A stretch of DNA of 64,000 bases. Source: Leptobrachium leishanense. Taxonomy: Eukaryota; Chordata; Amphibia; Anura; Megophryidae. The stretch spans positions 8,930,182 to 8,994,181 of the forward strand of contig CM019068.1 of assembly GCA_009667805.1 (NCBI GenBank). Direction: 5' to 3'. Of the stretch, positions 29,803 to 42,438 are shown piece after piece. Numbering within the stretch: the stretch's first letter is position 1; the number at the start of each line of letters is the position of its first letter. The notes beneath the pieces are model-generated. The model ran no database searches and was not told the DNA's origin. It saw only the letters and a list, made by a program, of their open reading frames with translations. The position numbers and the translations under genes were made by a program.

Positions 29803-30682
29803 CCTGCTGGATGGAGTAGAGGTAACTTCACTGCTCTATAACCGTGGAGACCCAGGTTTGAATCCCAGCCAGAGCACCTCTCCAGCAAGTGTTCTTGGGT
29901 GAGACACCTAACGGTACATACTCGCCCACCACACAATATGGGCTGTGGAGGCCAGTGGTGACGTCTCTACCCTTCAACTGTAGAGAAGCAAATAAAAATC
30001 CCGTTCAGCACATCCCTCCAATACAACTGTGGAGAAGCAAGTCTGGGCTTTACGAGAAGCGGCTTCAACCCAACCACCAGGTCACTGCTCTACAGTCATG
30101 GAAAGACGACTCGATCCCGCTCAGAAGACACCACCAGCGAGTGTCCTTGGGCAAAACACCTAACGACATGGACGCACCAACCTCACAAAATACCTGTACA
30201 TCTCATATATTGTAACTTCTCTTGGGAACAGGGTCCCCCTGAATCAGGCCGTATCATCCATGTGTGATATTACAATGTATTAACCCCTTGTACACTGATC
30301 TTGAGGTTGGCGCATCCATATCGTTAGGTGTTTTGCCCAAGTACACTCGCTGGTGGCATCTTCTGAGTGGGATTGAGTCGTCTTTCCATGATTGTAGAGC
30401 AGTGACCTGGTGGTTAGGTTGAACCCGCTTCTCGTAAAGTCGAGACTTGCTTCTCCACAGTTGTATTGGAGGCATGTGCTGAATGGGATTTTGACTTTCT
30501 TCTCCACGGTCAAAGAGCTGAGACGTTACCACTGGACACCACAGCCCATATTGTGTGGTGGCGAGTATGTACCGTTAGGTGTCTCACCCAAGGACACTTA
30601 CTCGAGAGGTGCTCTGGCCGGGATTGAACCTGGGTCTCCACGGTTATAGAGCAGTGATGTTACCTCTCCTCCATCCCGCCGG
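29803..30682. repeat. Long SINE-derived inverted repeat
   Basis: Arms 29803-30185 and 30302-30682 are inverted copies of about 380 bases with a 116-base spacer and roughly 90% identity by eye. Each arm starts with a tRNA-like head (ggatggagtagaggtaac, then ccaggtttgaatcccagcc as a B-box-like word) and carries two gtgtccttgggcaaaacacc-type blocks, as in tRNA-derived SINEs. The degraded, repeated structure is not a functional tRNA gene. A transcript across it could fold into a long hairpin. Confidence 0.75.
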
Positions 30683-31490
30683 TATAATAAGTTGCAATAT
30701 TATTGTGTAAGTATAGTATGTTGCTGCTTTTTTAAATTGTGTCCAGTATGTTACAGCTTGTGTAATGAGCATGGGAGGTTCCCTTTGCATATGAAGAATG
30801 GAATTACAATGTATTTGATGTCCTGTGTTTATTGTTACAGCAATTTATGTGGAATGATACAACGAAGATACAGTATTCATGGGAAGAAGGAAAGTTACAA
30901 TGTTTGCAATGTTTTCAAACAGGTATAGTGTGTCTGTGCATTTCCACAGCTGATGTAAATAATAGAAAGATAGCAATCTGCCGTCTTGGTTGGTTCTACA
31001 AATCGGATCGTTATCTTTTCTTGGCACAGTCTGCGCATCCTTGAGGTTTATCTAGTTTCGGTGGCAGAGATCCAGGTATCACACGGTGTTTGTGTTCACA
31101 CTCGGCTGGCTTTCCTCACTTATAAAAAGGTTTCATTTGCCAATATCAATTTTGGATGAAAGTGGAAATCGTGGAATCCATGAAAAAAAATGGAAATTTG
31201 GTCATTCTCTAATGCAAAGTAAGGTTCGTCTAGATTTATATTTTCTGCTGTGTGATTTCTTTTTAACATGATAGCAGAATCTGTGTTGGCGATGGCTAAT
31301 CCTGCTGCCCCATGGGTCTCCTAGTATTTTCTACATTGGCGAGTCAGTCTTCAAGCTGCGATGGCCAAAAAAATTATATAAATGGTTTATCAAAGTGTGA
31401 GTGCTTTATTGTCAGGGGTCACCCTTTATTATTATTCTCTACCCACCTATATTTTCTGTTATTACTTTGATAAATATATTGTTGAGATGT
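30683..31490. other. Unassigned non-coding DNA
   Basis: No recognisable gene or repeat before the 23-bp array. Confidence 0.5.
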
Positions 31491-31494
31491 TTCC

Positions 31495-32446
31495 CATCAC
31501 AGTAACTCATGTAACTCCGTCACAGTAACTCATGTAACTCCGTCACAGTAACTCATGTAACTCCGTCACAGTAACTCGTGTAGCTCCGTCACAGTAACTC
31601 GTGTAGCTCCGTCACAGTAACTAGTGTAACCCCGTCACAGTAACTCTTGTAACTCCGTCACAGTAACTCGTGTACCTCCGTCACAGTAACTCATGTAACT
31701 CCGTCACAGTAACTCGTGTAACTCCGTCACAGTAACTCGTGTAGCTCCGTCACAGTAACTAGTGTAACTCCGTCACAGTAACTCGTGTAACTCCGTCACA
31801 GTAACTCGTGTAATTCCGTCACAGTAACTCGTGTAGCTCCGTCACAGTAACTAGTGTAACTCCGTCACAGTAACTCGTGTAACTCCGTCACAGTAACTAG
31901 TGTAACTCCGTCACAGTAACTAGTGTAACTCCGTCACAGTAACTCGTGTAACTCCGTCACAGTAACTCGTGTAACTCCGTCACAGTAACTCGTGTAACTC
32001 CGTCACAGTAACTAGTGTAACTCCGTCACAGTAACTCGTGTAACTCCGTCACAGTAACTCGTGTAACTCCGTCACAGTAACTCGTGTAGCTCCGTCACAG
32101 TAACTAGTGTAACTCCGTCACAGTAACTCGTGTAACTCCGTCACAGTAACTCGTGTAACTCCGTCACAGTAACTAGTCTAATTCCATCACAGTAACTCAT
32201 GTAACTCCGTCACAGTAACTCGTGTATCTCCGTCACAGTAACTCGTGTAACTCCGTCACAGTAACTAGTGTAACTCCGTCACAGTAACTCGTGTAACTCC
32301 GTCACAGTAACTCGTGTAACTCCGTCACAGTAACTAGTGTAACTCCGTCACAGTAACTCGTGTAACTCCGTCACAGTAACTCGTGTAACTCCGTCACAGT
32401 AACTCGTGTAACTCCGTCACAGTAACTCGTGTAGCTCCGTCACAGT
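31495..32446. repeat. 23-bp satellite, left block
   Basis: About 41 units of gtcacagtaactcgtgtaac plus tcc, with variants at the g/a and aac/agc/acc positions. Interrupted at 32447 by a CR1 LINE and resumed at 36757. Confidence 0.92.
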
Positions 32447-32654
32447 TACATAGTTACATAGTTATATAGGCTGAAAAAAGACATGCGTCCATCGGGTTCA
32501 ACCTCTCCCACATAACCTACTGCTGTTGATCCAAAAGAAGGCAAAAAACCCAGTCTGAATGCTTGCCAATATGCAACATACTGAGAAAAAAATCCTTCTT
32601 GACCCCAGAATGGCGTCAGATTTCTCCTTGGATCAAGAAGCTTTTACCCACATA

Positions 32655-35552
32655 TTAAATATTATAACCCTTAATATTCTGTGTCTGCAGGAAGTCATCC
32701 AGTCGTTTTTTAAAAGTCTGTACAGACTCTGACCCAACCACCTCAACAGGCAGAGAATTCCACAGCTTTATTGTTCTCACCGTAAAATAACCCTTCCTAT
32801 GCTTTAAGCTAAATTTTCTTTCTTCCAGTCTAAATGGATGACCCCTTGTCCTATGTATAGTCCTGTTAATGAATAGGTTATCAGACAATGGTTGATAATG
32901 GCCCCGTATATATTTATATAAGGTTATCAGATCCCCTCTAAGGCGCCATTTCTCTAAACTAAACAGGTTTAAGCTTGTTAGTCTTGCCTCATAACTTAAC
33001 CCTTCCATTCCCCTTATTAATTTAGTTGCCCGTCTCTGCACTTTTTCTACGCCTATAATATCTTTTTTTAAGACCGGTGCCCAAAATTGCACGGCATATT
33101 CAAGGTGCGGCCTGACCATTGATTTATACAGAGGCAAAATTATGTTTTCATCCCGTGAGTGAACTCCCCTTTTAATGCATGCCAGTACTTTGCTGGCCTT
33201 GGCGGCTGCTGTTTGACATTGCACATTGTTACTTAGTTTGAAGTCTATGATTATTCCCAAATCCTTCTCCTGCTTGGATTTCCCTAACTCCGTACCATTT
33301 AGGGTATAAATTGCTTGTGTGTTCTTCACTCCAAAGTGCATAACTTTGCATTTATCTAGATTAAATTTCATCTGCCATTTAAGTGTCCAGTCCCCCAATC
33401 TATCTAAATCCCTCTGCAGCGAAGTAACATCCTGCTCACATTGTATCACCTGCACATACTGTAACACCCTGCTCACATTGTATTTCTTTTCCTAGTTTTG
33501 TGTCATCTGCAAACACTGATACATGACTTTCAATGCCTATCTCAAGGTCATTTATAAATAAATTGAATAGTATTGGTCCTATAACAGACCCCTGAGGGAC
33601 ACCGCTTACCACTGGTGTCCATCTTGAAAATGTACCATTTATGACCACTCTCTGTACCCTATCTTTTAGCCAGTTTTCTATCCAAGAAGAAGTATTTTCA
33701 TCTAGAGCAATTTTTCTTAGTTTAAATAGTAACCTTTTGTGTGGAAACTGTGTCGAAAGCTTTGGCAAAATCTAAGTAAATCACATCCACTGCGACCCCC
33801 TGATCTATACTTCTACTTACTTCCTCATATAACGTAATTAGGTTAGTCTGACATGATCTGTGTTTCATGAAACCATGCTGATTTTTGCCAATAACATTAT
33901 ACCTCCCAATAAATTCCTGAATATTATCCCTTAGTAACCCCTCAAATACTTTCCCAGCCACAGATGTTAAGCTCACAGGTCTATAATTCCCAGGCACAAA
34001 TTTTAAACCTTTCTTAAATATAGGGACCACGTCAGCTTTTCTCCAATCCTCTGGAACGATTCCTGAAAGAAAAGAATCTTGAAAGATTAAGAACAGAGGT
34101 TTACATATTTCAACACTTAGCTCCCTCAGTACGCGCGGGTGAATTCCATCCGGCCCTGGGGCTTTATTCACATTCACATTGTTTAATTTCTGCAAAACCT
34201 TGTCCTGAGTCAACCAGTCACTTTGTATTAGTAAGTTTTTATTAATGAATTGCATGTCTCCTGTTATAGGTTTCTCTTTGATAAATACTGAAGAAAAATA
34301 ATCATTTAAAATTTCTGCCTTATCCTGATCTTCAGTTAACAATAACCCTGACTCAGATTTTAGTGAACCTACATTTTCACTCTTGGGTTTTTCAGAATTT
34401 ATGTACCTAAAGAATCTTTTAGGGTTGGTCTTGCTCTCTTTGGCTATTTCTTTTTCATTTTCTAGTTTAGCCCATCTAATCGCATTTTTACATGCTTTAT
34501 TGGCTGCCCTATATGCTTTATAGGATGCCTCAGATTTATCAGATTTAAAAGCTTTAAATGCCTTCTTTTTATTTTTCATTTCCTTAGTTACCTTCCTACT
34601 AAGCCACATTGGTTTCAGTCTGTTTCTTTTATATTTATTAACCAGTGGAATATATTGTGACGTGTACTTTTCTAGTGTTAGTTTAAAGATATTCCACTTA
34701 TCCTCAGTGTTTTTCCCGTGAAAGAGTTTCTGCCAGTCAATGACATTGAGAGCTTCCTTTATTTTAATAAAGTTGGCCTTTTTAAAATTATATATTTTAG
34801 CATGCCCCTTATGAATGTGTTTTTTTGAGTTTATTTCAAAAGTCACCATGTTATGGTCACTGTTTCCCAACTGTTCCTTTACATTAATATTTGAGAAAAG
34901 ATCCACATTATTTGTTATAACCAGGTCCAGACAGTTATCCTCTCTAGTTGGTGTTTCTACCAGTTGTGACATGAAGGTATCATTTAAAATGTTCAGAAAC
35001 CGGATTCCCTTTGCTGAATTACTAGTCCCACTATCCCAATTAATGTCCGGGTAATTAAAATCTCCAATAATTAAAGTGCTACCATGATCTGCAGCCTTCC
35101 TAATTTGCTCTAACAGTTGTTCTTCCTCATCATTAATCTATATTAGGTGGTTTATAGCATATGCCAACCAATAGTTGACTTCCCTGTTTATTCCCCAACA
35201 AAATATTTACCCATAAGGATTTCTCATTTCCCTCATCGCTTTCCAGTTATGTAATATTTGGCTTTAAATCCTGATTTACATATAAACACACTCCACCCCC
35301 TTTCTTATGTTTCCTATCCCTTCTAAACAATGTATAACCGTTTAAGTTTACAGCCCAGTCATGCGTTTCGTCCCACCACGTTTCTGTTATTCCTATAATG
35401 TCGTATTGCTTAGTGTGTGCTATTACCTCTAGTTCCTCCATCTTGTTATTAAGGCTCCTTGCATTAGCGAGCATACATTTAATGTTGTCTCTACCCACAC
35501 ATGCTGAATGCGACTTTACATTACATGCCTCCACTGTTCTGACATTACCCAT
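32655..35552 (-). pseudogene. CR1 ORF2, endonuclease and reverse transcriptase, frameshifted
   Basis: Endonuclease at 35552-35247 (MLANARSLNNKMEELEVI, GITETWW, KKGGGVCLYVN) and its end at 34972 onward (CLDLVITNN, GNSDHNMVTFEI). RT follows at 34972-33722 (KAPGPDGIHPRVLREL, VPIFKKG, NYRPVSLTSVAGKVFE, YLDFAKAFDTV), then 33768-33480 (SGVPQGSVIGPILFNLFIND, VFADDTK) and 33420-32655 (LGDWTLKWQMKFNLDKCKVM, YAVQFWAPVLKKDI, KLWNSLPVEVVG). FADD is the catalytic motif. Frames change near 35250, 33735 and 33450; at the last, a local duplication of cctgctcacattgtat (33433 and 33465) adds bases. It copies RNA at a nicked target in living relatives; this copy is inactive. Confidence 0.9.
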
Positions 35553-35646
35553 CCCCCCGACTCCACCCCCCTTAGTCTGAGCTGAAACCCTTGCGCTATC
35601 TGCTCTGTCTCCATTTTGTAAGATACTGTATCCGTCCCCCCTTCCA

Positions 35647-36324
35647 CTAGTTTAAAGTCTCCTCCAACCTTTTAACCATCCTGTCCCCTAGCACAGCAGA
35701 CCCTCTTCCATTCAGGTGCAATCTATCACAACTATACAGATTGTACCCCAGTGCAAAATGAGCCCAGTGCTCTAAAAACCCAAAGCCCTCCTTCCTGCAC
35801 CAAGCTTTAAGCCACGCATTGACCTCCCTGATCTTCTGCTGCCTTTCCACTGTAGCACGTGGCACAGGTAGGATCTCAGAAAATACTACCTTCTTCAGTT
35901 TACTTCCTAATTCCCTGAAATCATTCTTCAGGTCCTTCCATCTTCCTCTTACTTTGTCATTGGTACCAATATGGACCATGACAGCTGGGTCATCTCCAGC
36001 CCCTCCCAATAATCTATCAACTATGTCAACCACATGCCTAACACGGGCACCCGGCAGACAGCAAACTGTCCGGTTAAGGCGATCAGCGCGACAGATTACC
36101 CTGTCTACTCTCTTAATAATAGAGTCCCCTACCACCACAACCTGTCTAGGCTTACTTGCCCTCTTTATCCCTCCCTTACTTGGTGAGCTGATCCCCCGGC
36201 TGTCAGAGGGAGCAGCCTCCTCCAGTACTGCTACACCTGAGCTGCTGCACCCAACATCTTCGCTCAAAGGGGCAAATCTGTTGGTGTGCGCAAGATCAGG
36301 ACTAGCCAACCTTTTCCTCTTCAA
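35647..36324 (-). CDS. CR1 ORF1 protein with SGNH-esterase domain
   Basis: A 225-codon frame. After a basic N-terminus it shows the SGNH hydrolase blocks in order: VVVVGDSIIKRVD (catalytic serine in GDS), MVHIGTNDKVRG (the N/D block), and DRLHLNGRGSAVLG (catalytic D and H). Esterase-type ORF1 proteins are known in CR1 and L2 LINEs and are thought to act in RNP or membrane-lipid functions; the role is not settled. The frame is uninterrupted and separated from ORF2 by about 95 bases. Remnants of an upstream ORF1 N-terminal region lie at 36330-36640 in broken frames. Confidence 0.85.
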   Translation of the reverse strand: MKRKRLASPDLAHTNRFAPLSEDVGCSSSGVAVLEEAAPSDSRGISSPSKGGIKRASKPRQVVVVGDSIIKRVDRVICRADRLNRTVCCLPGARVRHVVDIVDRLLGGAGDDPAVMVHIGTNDKVRGRWKDLKNDFRELGSKLKKVVFSEILPVPRATVERQQKIREVNAWLKAWCRKEGFGFLEHWAHFALGYNLYSCDRLHLNGRGSAVLGDRMVKRLEETLN

Positions 36325-36756
36325 GGGCTCACAAGGGCTTGTTGTGGTCTACTCCTAAGTGGGCTATTTTCAAGTGGAGTTAAAAACAGGAATTCAAATA
36401 ACAGGTACAAATTGTGATATATATTTGCTCTCTTGTTGTGGGGGTGAGTGTCAGCAAGCTTGAAGGTTTGACCCAGTGCACATCCTGCTGCATGTCTGGA
36501 GGAATCCTTCCAGGGTCCATATCTCTGTAGCGAGTGTGAACGTGTAGCTCTTCTGGAAGCTCATATTGGAGATCTGGAAGCCAAATAGTAACGCTGAGGC
36601 AGATTGACAATCTTGAAAGGTGCGGCTTCTCACGGAGCAAAGTATAGTTGAGGAATCTAGGGGTGTGGGAGGAGTGGAGTTAACCGGGAACAGGTTGGTA
36701 GCTGGGTGTCAGTGACATGTGGTAGCAGGGGGGGAGGGAAGAGGAAAAGATCAGTA

Positions 36757-38722
36757 ACAGTAACTCTTGTAACTCCGTCACAGTAACTCGTGTACCTCCG
36801 TCACAGTAACTCATGTAACTCCGTCACAGTAACTCGTGTAACTCCGTCACAGTAACTCTTGTAACTCCGTCACAGTAACTCGTGTACCTCCGTCACAGTA
36901 ACTCATGTAACTCCGTCACAGTAACTCTTGTAACTCCGTCACAGTAACTCTTGTAACTCCGTCACAGTAACTCGTGTACCTCCGTCACAGTAACTCGTGT
37001 AACTCCGTCACAGTAACTCTTGTAACTCCGTCACAGTAACTCGTGTAACTCCGTCAGAAGTAACTCGTGTAACTCCGTCACAGTAACTCTTGTAACTCCG
37101 TCACAGTAACTCGTGTAGCTCCGTCACAGTAACTCTTGTAACTCCGTCACAGTAACTCGTGTAACTCCGTCACAGAAACTCGTGTAACTCCGTCACAGTA
37201 ACTCTTGTAACTCCGTCACAGTAACTCTTGTAACTCCGTCACAGTAACTCGTGTACCTCCGTCACAGTAACTCGTGTACCTCCGTCACAGTAACTCGTGT
37301 AACTCCGTCACAGTAACTAGTGTAACTCCGTCACAGTAAGTCGTGTAATTCCGTCACAGTAACTCGTGTAGCTCCGTCACAGTAACTAGTGTAACTCCGT
37401 CACAGTAACTCGTGTAACTCCGTCACAGTAACTAGTGTAACTCCGTCACAGTAACTCGTGTACCTCCGACACAGTAACTCGTGTAGCTCCGTCACAGTAA
37501 CTCGTGTAGCTCCGTCACAGTAACTAGTGTAACTCCGTCACAGTAACTCGTGTAACTCCGTCACAGTAACTAGTATAACTCCGTCACAGTAACTCTTGTA
37601 ACTCCGTCACAGTAACTCGTGTAACTCCGTCACAGTAACTAGTGTAACTCCGTCACAGTAACTCGTGTAACTCCGTCACAGTAACTCGTGTAACTCCATC
37701 AGTAACTCGTGTAACTCCGTCACAGTAACTCGTGTACCTCCGTCACAGTAACTCGTGTAACTCCGTCACAGTAACTCGTGTAACTCCGTCACAGTAACTC
37801 GTGTAGCTCCGTCACAGTAACTCGTGTAATTCCGTCACAGTAACTCGTGTAGCTCCGTCACAGTAACTCGTGTAGCTCCGTCACAGTAACTCTTGTAACT
37901 CCTTCACAGTAACTCGTGTAGCTCCGTCACAGTAACTAGTGTAACTCCGTCACAGTAACTCGTGTAACTCCGTCACAGTAACTCTTGTAACTCCGTCACA
38001 GTAACTCGTGTAACTCCGTCACAGTAACTCGTGTAACTCCGTCACAGTAACTAGTGTAACTCCGTCACAGTAACTCGTGTAACTCCGTCACAGTAACTAG
38101 TGTAACTCCGTCACAGTAACTCGTGTAGCTCCGTCACAGTAACTCTTGTAACTCCTTCACAGTAACTCGTGTAGCTCCGTCACAGTAACTCTTGTAACTC
38201 CTTCACAGTAACTCGTGTAGCTCCGTCACAGTAACTAGTGTAACTCCGTCACAGTAACTCGTGTAACTCCGTCACAGTAACTAGTGTAACTCCGTCACAG
38301 TAACTAGTGTAACTCCGTCACAGTAACTCGTGTAACTCCGTCACAGTAACTCGTGTAACTCCGTCACAGTAACTCGTGTAACTCCGTCACAGTAACTCGT
38401 GTAACTCCGTCACAGTAACTCGTGTAGCTCCTTCACAGTAACTCGTGTAGCTCCTTCACAGTAACTCGTGTAACTCCGTCACAGTAACTCTTGTAGCTCC
38501 GTCACAGTAACTAGTGTAACTCCGTCACAGTAACTCGTGTATCTCCGTCACAGTAACTCGTGTAACTCCGTCACAGTAACTAGTGTAACTCCGTCACAGT
38601 AACTCGTGTAGCTCCGTCACAGTAACTCTTGTAACTCCTTCACAGTAACTCGTGTAGCTCCGTCACAGTAACTCTTGTAACTCCTTCACAGTAACTCGTG
38701 TAACTCTGTCACAGTAACTCAT
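36757..38722. repeat. 23-bp satellite, right block
   Basis: About 85 units of the same 23-bp repeat, with more ctcttgtaac and ccttcac variants than the left block. Some variant strings recur in the same order as at 31640-31720, so longer-range duplication has occurred within the array. Confidence 0.92.
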
Positions 38723-39387
38723 TATGAATAGAAGAACTGGAACGCCTCCCGAACTGTGCAGGAGCTGCTGATGGTTTATTGCTGCACAAACAGCCAGAGA
38801 GGGGATGGGAGGATGAGGATTTATGTCACTCAGTACATGCTGCTACAGCGGGGAGCAATCAGGGCAAATTACTATAGGGGTTTATGGAGCTGCAGCTTCA
38901 GTCCCAGGCCCCTAAATAAGCCCAGAGAAAATCTGTATATCCGTCAATCCACAGGCAAGTTGTAATGAATGGTTGTATCTGGTGTCTGAAGTCTGTGAGT
39001 CGATAAAATGTGAAGTGGATTATATTGTGCAAAAAAATCCTGGATTGTAGGTTTGGCAGAAGATACCAGGTTATCATAGGCCATTAGACACACCAGTAAC
39101 ATTCCTGGTGGGCCAAAGTGGCCGTCCACTTCCATGACGTGCCAGACCCCAAACTCTGACCTCTCCAAAGTCTCCACGTTATGTCACAATAAACATAGAA
39201 GTTATCTTATATTTTTGCCAAAATCCACATATATACATAAATATATCAGGTCTGAGTGTCAGATAATAATATCTAACTGGGGGACAGAAATCTTGGCGAG
39301 TTCAATCGCTTCTTTTTCTAGGACTTGACCCCTGGATATTATATAAGGGATAAATCTGAGCAACATTGCAGAGATTAAGGTTCATAT
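38723..39387. other. Unassigned non-coding DNA
   Basis: Between satellite and MITE; no gene or repeat recognised. Confidence 0.5.
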
Positions 39388-40455
39388 TAGACATGTGCAT
39401 TCGTTTTAGTACTAAAGCGATTTAGTCCGAATTTTGGGATAATTTAGTTTTAGTATGACTCAAGAGAAACGAAACTGCTCAGTACAAAAACGAAAGAAAC
39501 TAAAATAAAATGCACTACATTTTAGTTTCAGTCCTTTTTGTGATATTACATTGAGTGAAGGAGACCAGCAATGAAGATCGCAACATCCAAAGTTCTGCAC
39601 ACTCCACATGCCAATGCAGTAGGATGTTCTATACAGAGAGTGGCATTAATTAATGCAGGAGTATGTTCTATACATTATACAGAGAGGGGTATTAATGCAG
39701 GAGGATGTTATATACATTATACAGAGAAAGGTATAAATTGAGGAGAATGTTCTATACAGAGAGGGACATTAATGCAGGAGGATGTTATCTACCTTATACA
39801 AAGAGGGGTATTAATTAATGCAGGAGGATGTTCTAAACATTATACAGAGAGGAGCCTTTTTTTTTTAGCCCTTTAAATCCAGTGGCTGTGAGCGCTGAGA
39901 TCGGCTGCTTGTTACATTATCTCTCAGTACAATGTATCAGGCTCAATTGTAACAGTAACTGACTGTAACAGCGCTCAGAGTTTCAGTAAAACAAGGAAAT
40001 AATATTGTTCTAACCTCTTATATATAAAAATATTATTTACTAGTGTTACAGAAACTCTGAGCGCTGTGATGAGCAGCAGTCAGTTTTTGTAACAGCTTTG
40101 CCTGACACGGGGCAGTATTACAATGTTGGTGCTAACTTAACCAGAGCTGTTGTAAACTGAAAACCTCCATAGGCTATAATGGCTCTGGAAGGTTACAACA
40201 GCTCTGGTTAAGTTAGCACCAACTATGTAATATGGCCCACATTGTGCTGAGAGTGAGAGATACTGTAACAAGCAGCGATCTCAGCCCTCTGAGGAGCCAC
40301 CACTACAATAGTAATTGTATCCACTGGTTTTCGGATGAACGAAATTAGTTTTCATACTAAAGAACTGAAAACGAATTTCTTTAGCAACTAAATAAATTGC
40401 ATTTTAGGACTAATCCATTAGTTCAAAACGAAATTTTGTGCTGTGCACATGTCTA
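39388..40455. mobile_element. Foldback hAT MITE with perfect 8-bp target duplication
   Basis: 1068 bp from tagacatgtgcattcgtttt to gtgcacatgtcta, flanked by gttcatat at 39380-39387 and 40456-40463. The interior folds back on itself: a perfect 30-base inverted pair at 40126-40155 and 40193-40222, a second pair (gactgtaacagcgctcagag near 39960 and 40050-40090), and a third (gctgagatcg near 39896 and 40270). A degenerate tandem block of ggatgttctatacattatac units occupies about 39607-39853. No transposase. Confidence 0.88.
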
Positions 40456-40463
40456 GTTCATAT

Positions 40464-40744
40464 CCCATTGAATGGATGCTTTTCAGAGTTTCTGGCTAAT
40501 CCCCCTCCTGTGTGAGCATCGGCATTTCCCGAGTTTGATCCATGGAGCAGGAGGTCAGGCTGACATTCTGAATCGATGGAGGCCGCCGGATACTCTGTGC
40601 CGAGGACGTCCTGGGAGGAGGAATACAATGTATCTAACTTTCATTTGGTGACTTTGCAGAGTCATTTCTGTTTGTATTTATTTCCTCCCACACGTCTCAC
40701 TTTAAATGCTTTATTTTAGTTTATTCACATTATTTCAGTGAATG
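40464..40744. other. Unassigned non-coding DNA
   Basis: Short unique stretch; nothing recognised. Confidence 0.45.
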
Positions 40745-40748
40745 ATCA

Positions 40749-41015
40749 AACACACGCACGCACGCACACACACACAGACACACACACGCACACGCACACG
40801 CACACGCGCACGCACGCACACACGCACGCACACACGCACGCACACACGCACGCACACACACACGCACACACACACGCACACACACACGCACACACATACA
40901 CGCACACACGCACACATACACACACACACACGCACACATACACACACACACGCACGCACACATGCACACTCAAGCATACACACACACGTACACACAAACA
41001 AACACACACACAGAC
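40749..41015. repeat. (CA)n/(CACG)n microsatellite
   Basis: About 265 bases of alternating purine-pyrimidine, mostly CA with interspersed CG, which could adopt Z-DNA under torsion. Open frames in it are artefacts of composition. Confidence 0.95.
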
Positions 41016-41495
41016 ACCTTACCTTTCTGGACGGTTCTGTGTCTGTTCCGATGCTTAATGTTTGTGTTTGACTGGTAGTAATTTATTATGGCAGCGTGAC
41101 ATGTTACCTGTCACCTGTTAGGGTATGAACAAGGCGCACGCGGCGGTAAAGACAGATCTCCGCTGCTGTAACAATGTGATGACGGGTGTAAAGTGACAGC
41201 GCAGCGCAGACACGTCCGTACAGATCGCTCTTTATCCCGCGTCTCCTGTGCCTCGGCGTTCAGGAATCGATACACGTGTAATTACATAATGACCTGGACG
41301 TCTTGTTACTAAGCATTTTAAAAAAAAAAGAAAAGCTTTTCTTGAAAGAATCCCCTGCCTTGAAACATCCGATTAATTGCTTGTCACCGCGAGGGTTTTG
41401 GAGACCATAAAGATCCTGACGCTAAATCCACCATAAATTATTACTGAAAAGCGCCCGTAAAGCTAAATATCAATAAACTCTGGCACTTCTGAGAC
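41016..41495. other. Unassigned non-coding DNA
   Basis: No gene or repeat recognised. Confidence 0.45.
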
Positions 41496-41952
41496 TAATG
41501 TCAGACGAGCGCAGTCTGAGCGCACTCTGCGTGATGCACAACGGACGGACGTACTGACGGAAGATACTGTAGACACCACATGGTCCATTTTTCTTGACGG
41601 ACGTAGAAAAAAAGGGAATTATGGGAAATAAAATTAATATGAAAAATGATAAAGAGTGATACATGATATGAAAAGCCATTGTGTGCGTCAAGGTGCTGGA
41701 CGTTGCAAATGCGGTCCGTCTGACATCGTTCCATCACACACAACGCTACGTGGATGTGGCGCACTCTTCGCATCCGTTCTAGCGGTTTTACGTTCTAGCC
41801 TAAATTGCGTCCTTTTGCCACGTGCGTTGTGCAGTTCGGTGCGCACGTACTTCGTGTGTGGGTCTATTGCTCATGATTCTATGCTACGACGACGGACATT
41901 AAACTGTGCAGCGGCACGGACATGATCACTGCGTTCGTCTGACACGGGCTTA
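41496..41952. mobile_element. Harbinger-like MITE, divergent member
   Basis: Left edge taatgtcagacgagcgcagt, right edge actgcgttcgtctgacacgg then gctta. The inverted termini share the GTCAGAC core and TAA/TTA edges with the elements at 22908 and 57998, but the interior differs. CpG-rich and non-coding. Confidence 0.6.
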
Positions 41953-42061
41953 AAACCGAGCACAAAGATCAGACAGAAGTCACGGAATGGCCAGAAGAAA
42001 ATTACAATATAAAGACTTGTCCCAAACGCCTTAGTATTAAGAACCAGGAGAGCTCTGCAAC

Positions 42062-42438
42062 GAGGTGAGCTATATACTAAAGGTGAACTATAAACTAAAG
42101 GTGAGCTATATGCTAGAGGTGAGCTATATACTAGAAGTGAGCTATAAACTAAAGGTGAGCTATATACTAGAAGTGAGCTATAAACTAAAGGTGAGCTATA
42201 AACTAAAGGTGAGCTATATACTAGAAGTGAGCTATAAACTAAAGGTGAGCTATATACTAGAGGTGAGCTATATACTAGAGGTGAGCTATAAACTAAAGGT
42301 GAGCTATATACTAGAAGTGAGCTATATACTAGAGGTGAGCTATAAACTAAAGGTGAGCTATATACTAGAAGTGAGCTATATACTAGAAGTGAGATATAAA
42401 CTAAAGGTGAGCTATATACTAGAGTTGAGCTATATACT
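42062..42438. repeat. 18-bp minisatellite
   Basis: About 20 units of gtgagctatatactagag, alternating irregularly with the gtgagctataaactaaag variant. Confidence 0.93.

Larger units (their letters stand above)
32447..36756 (-). mobile_element. CR1-like LINE, near full length, inserted in the 23-bp satellite
   Basis: A 4.3-kb minus-strand non-LTR element with ORF1 (esterase type) and ORF2 (EN-RT). The 3' end shows the octamer repeats of CR1 elements: plus strand ttacatag ttacatag ttatatag at 32447-32470. acagt occurs on both sides (32442-32446 and 36757-36761), a possible 5-base duplication, though the satellite itself contains this word in every unit. Satellite units with the same sequence lie on both sides, so the insertion point is clear. 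Confidence 0.88.

Noticed and set aside
29840..29880. Possible tRNA gene
   Set aside because: A B-box-like word is present, but the A-box and cloverleaf are not intact and the segment is repeated in inverted SINE-like arms.
31495..38722. Regularly repeated units resembling a CRISPR array
   Set aside because: Units are contiguous 23-mers without unique spacers, in a eukaryotic context; it is a satellite.
40735..41071. Cysteine/valine or histidine/threonine-rich proteins on both strands
   Set aside because: Product of translating a CA repeat.
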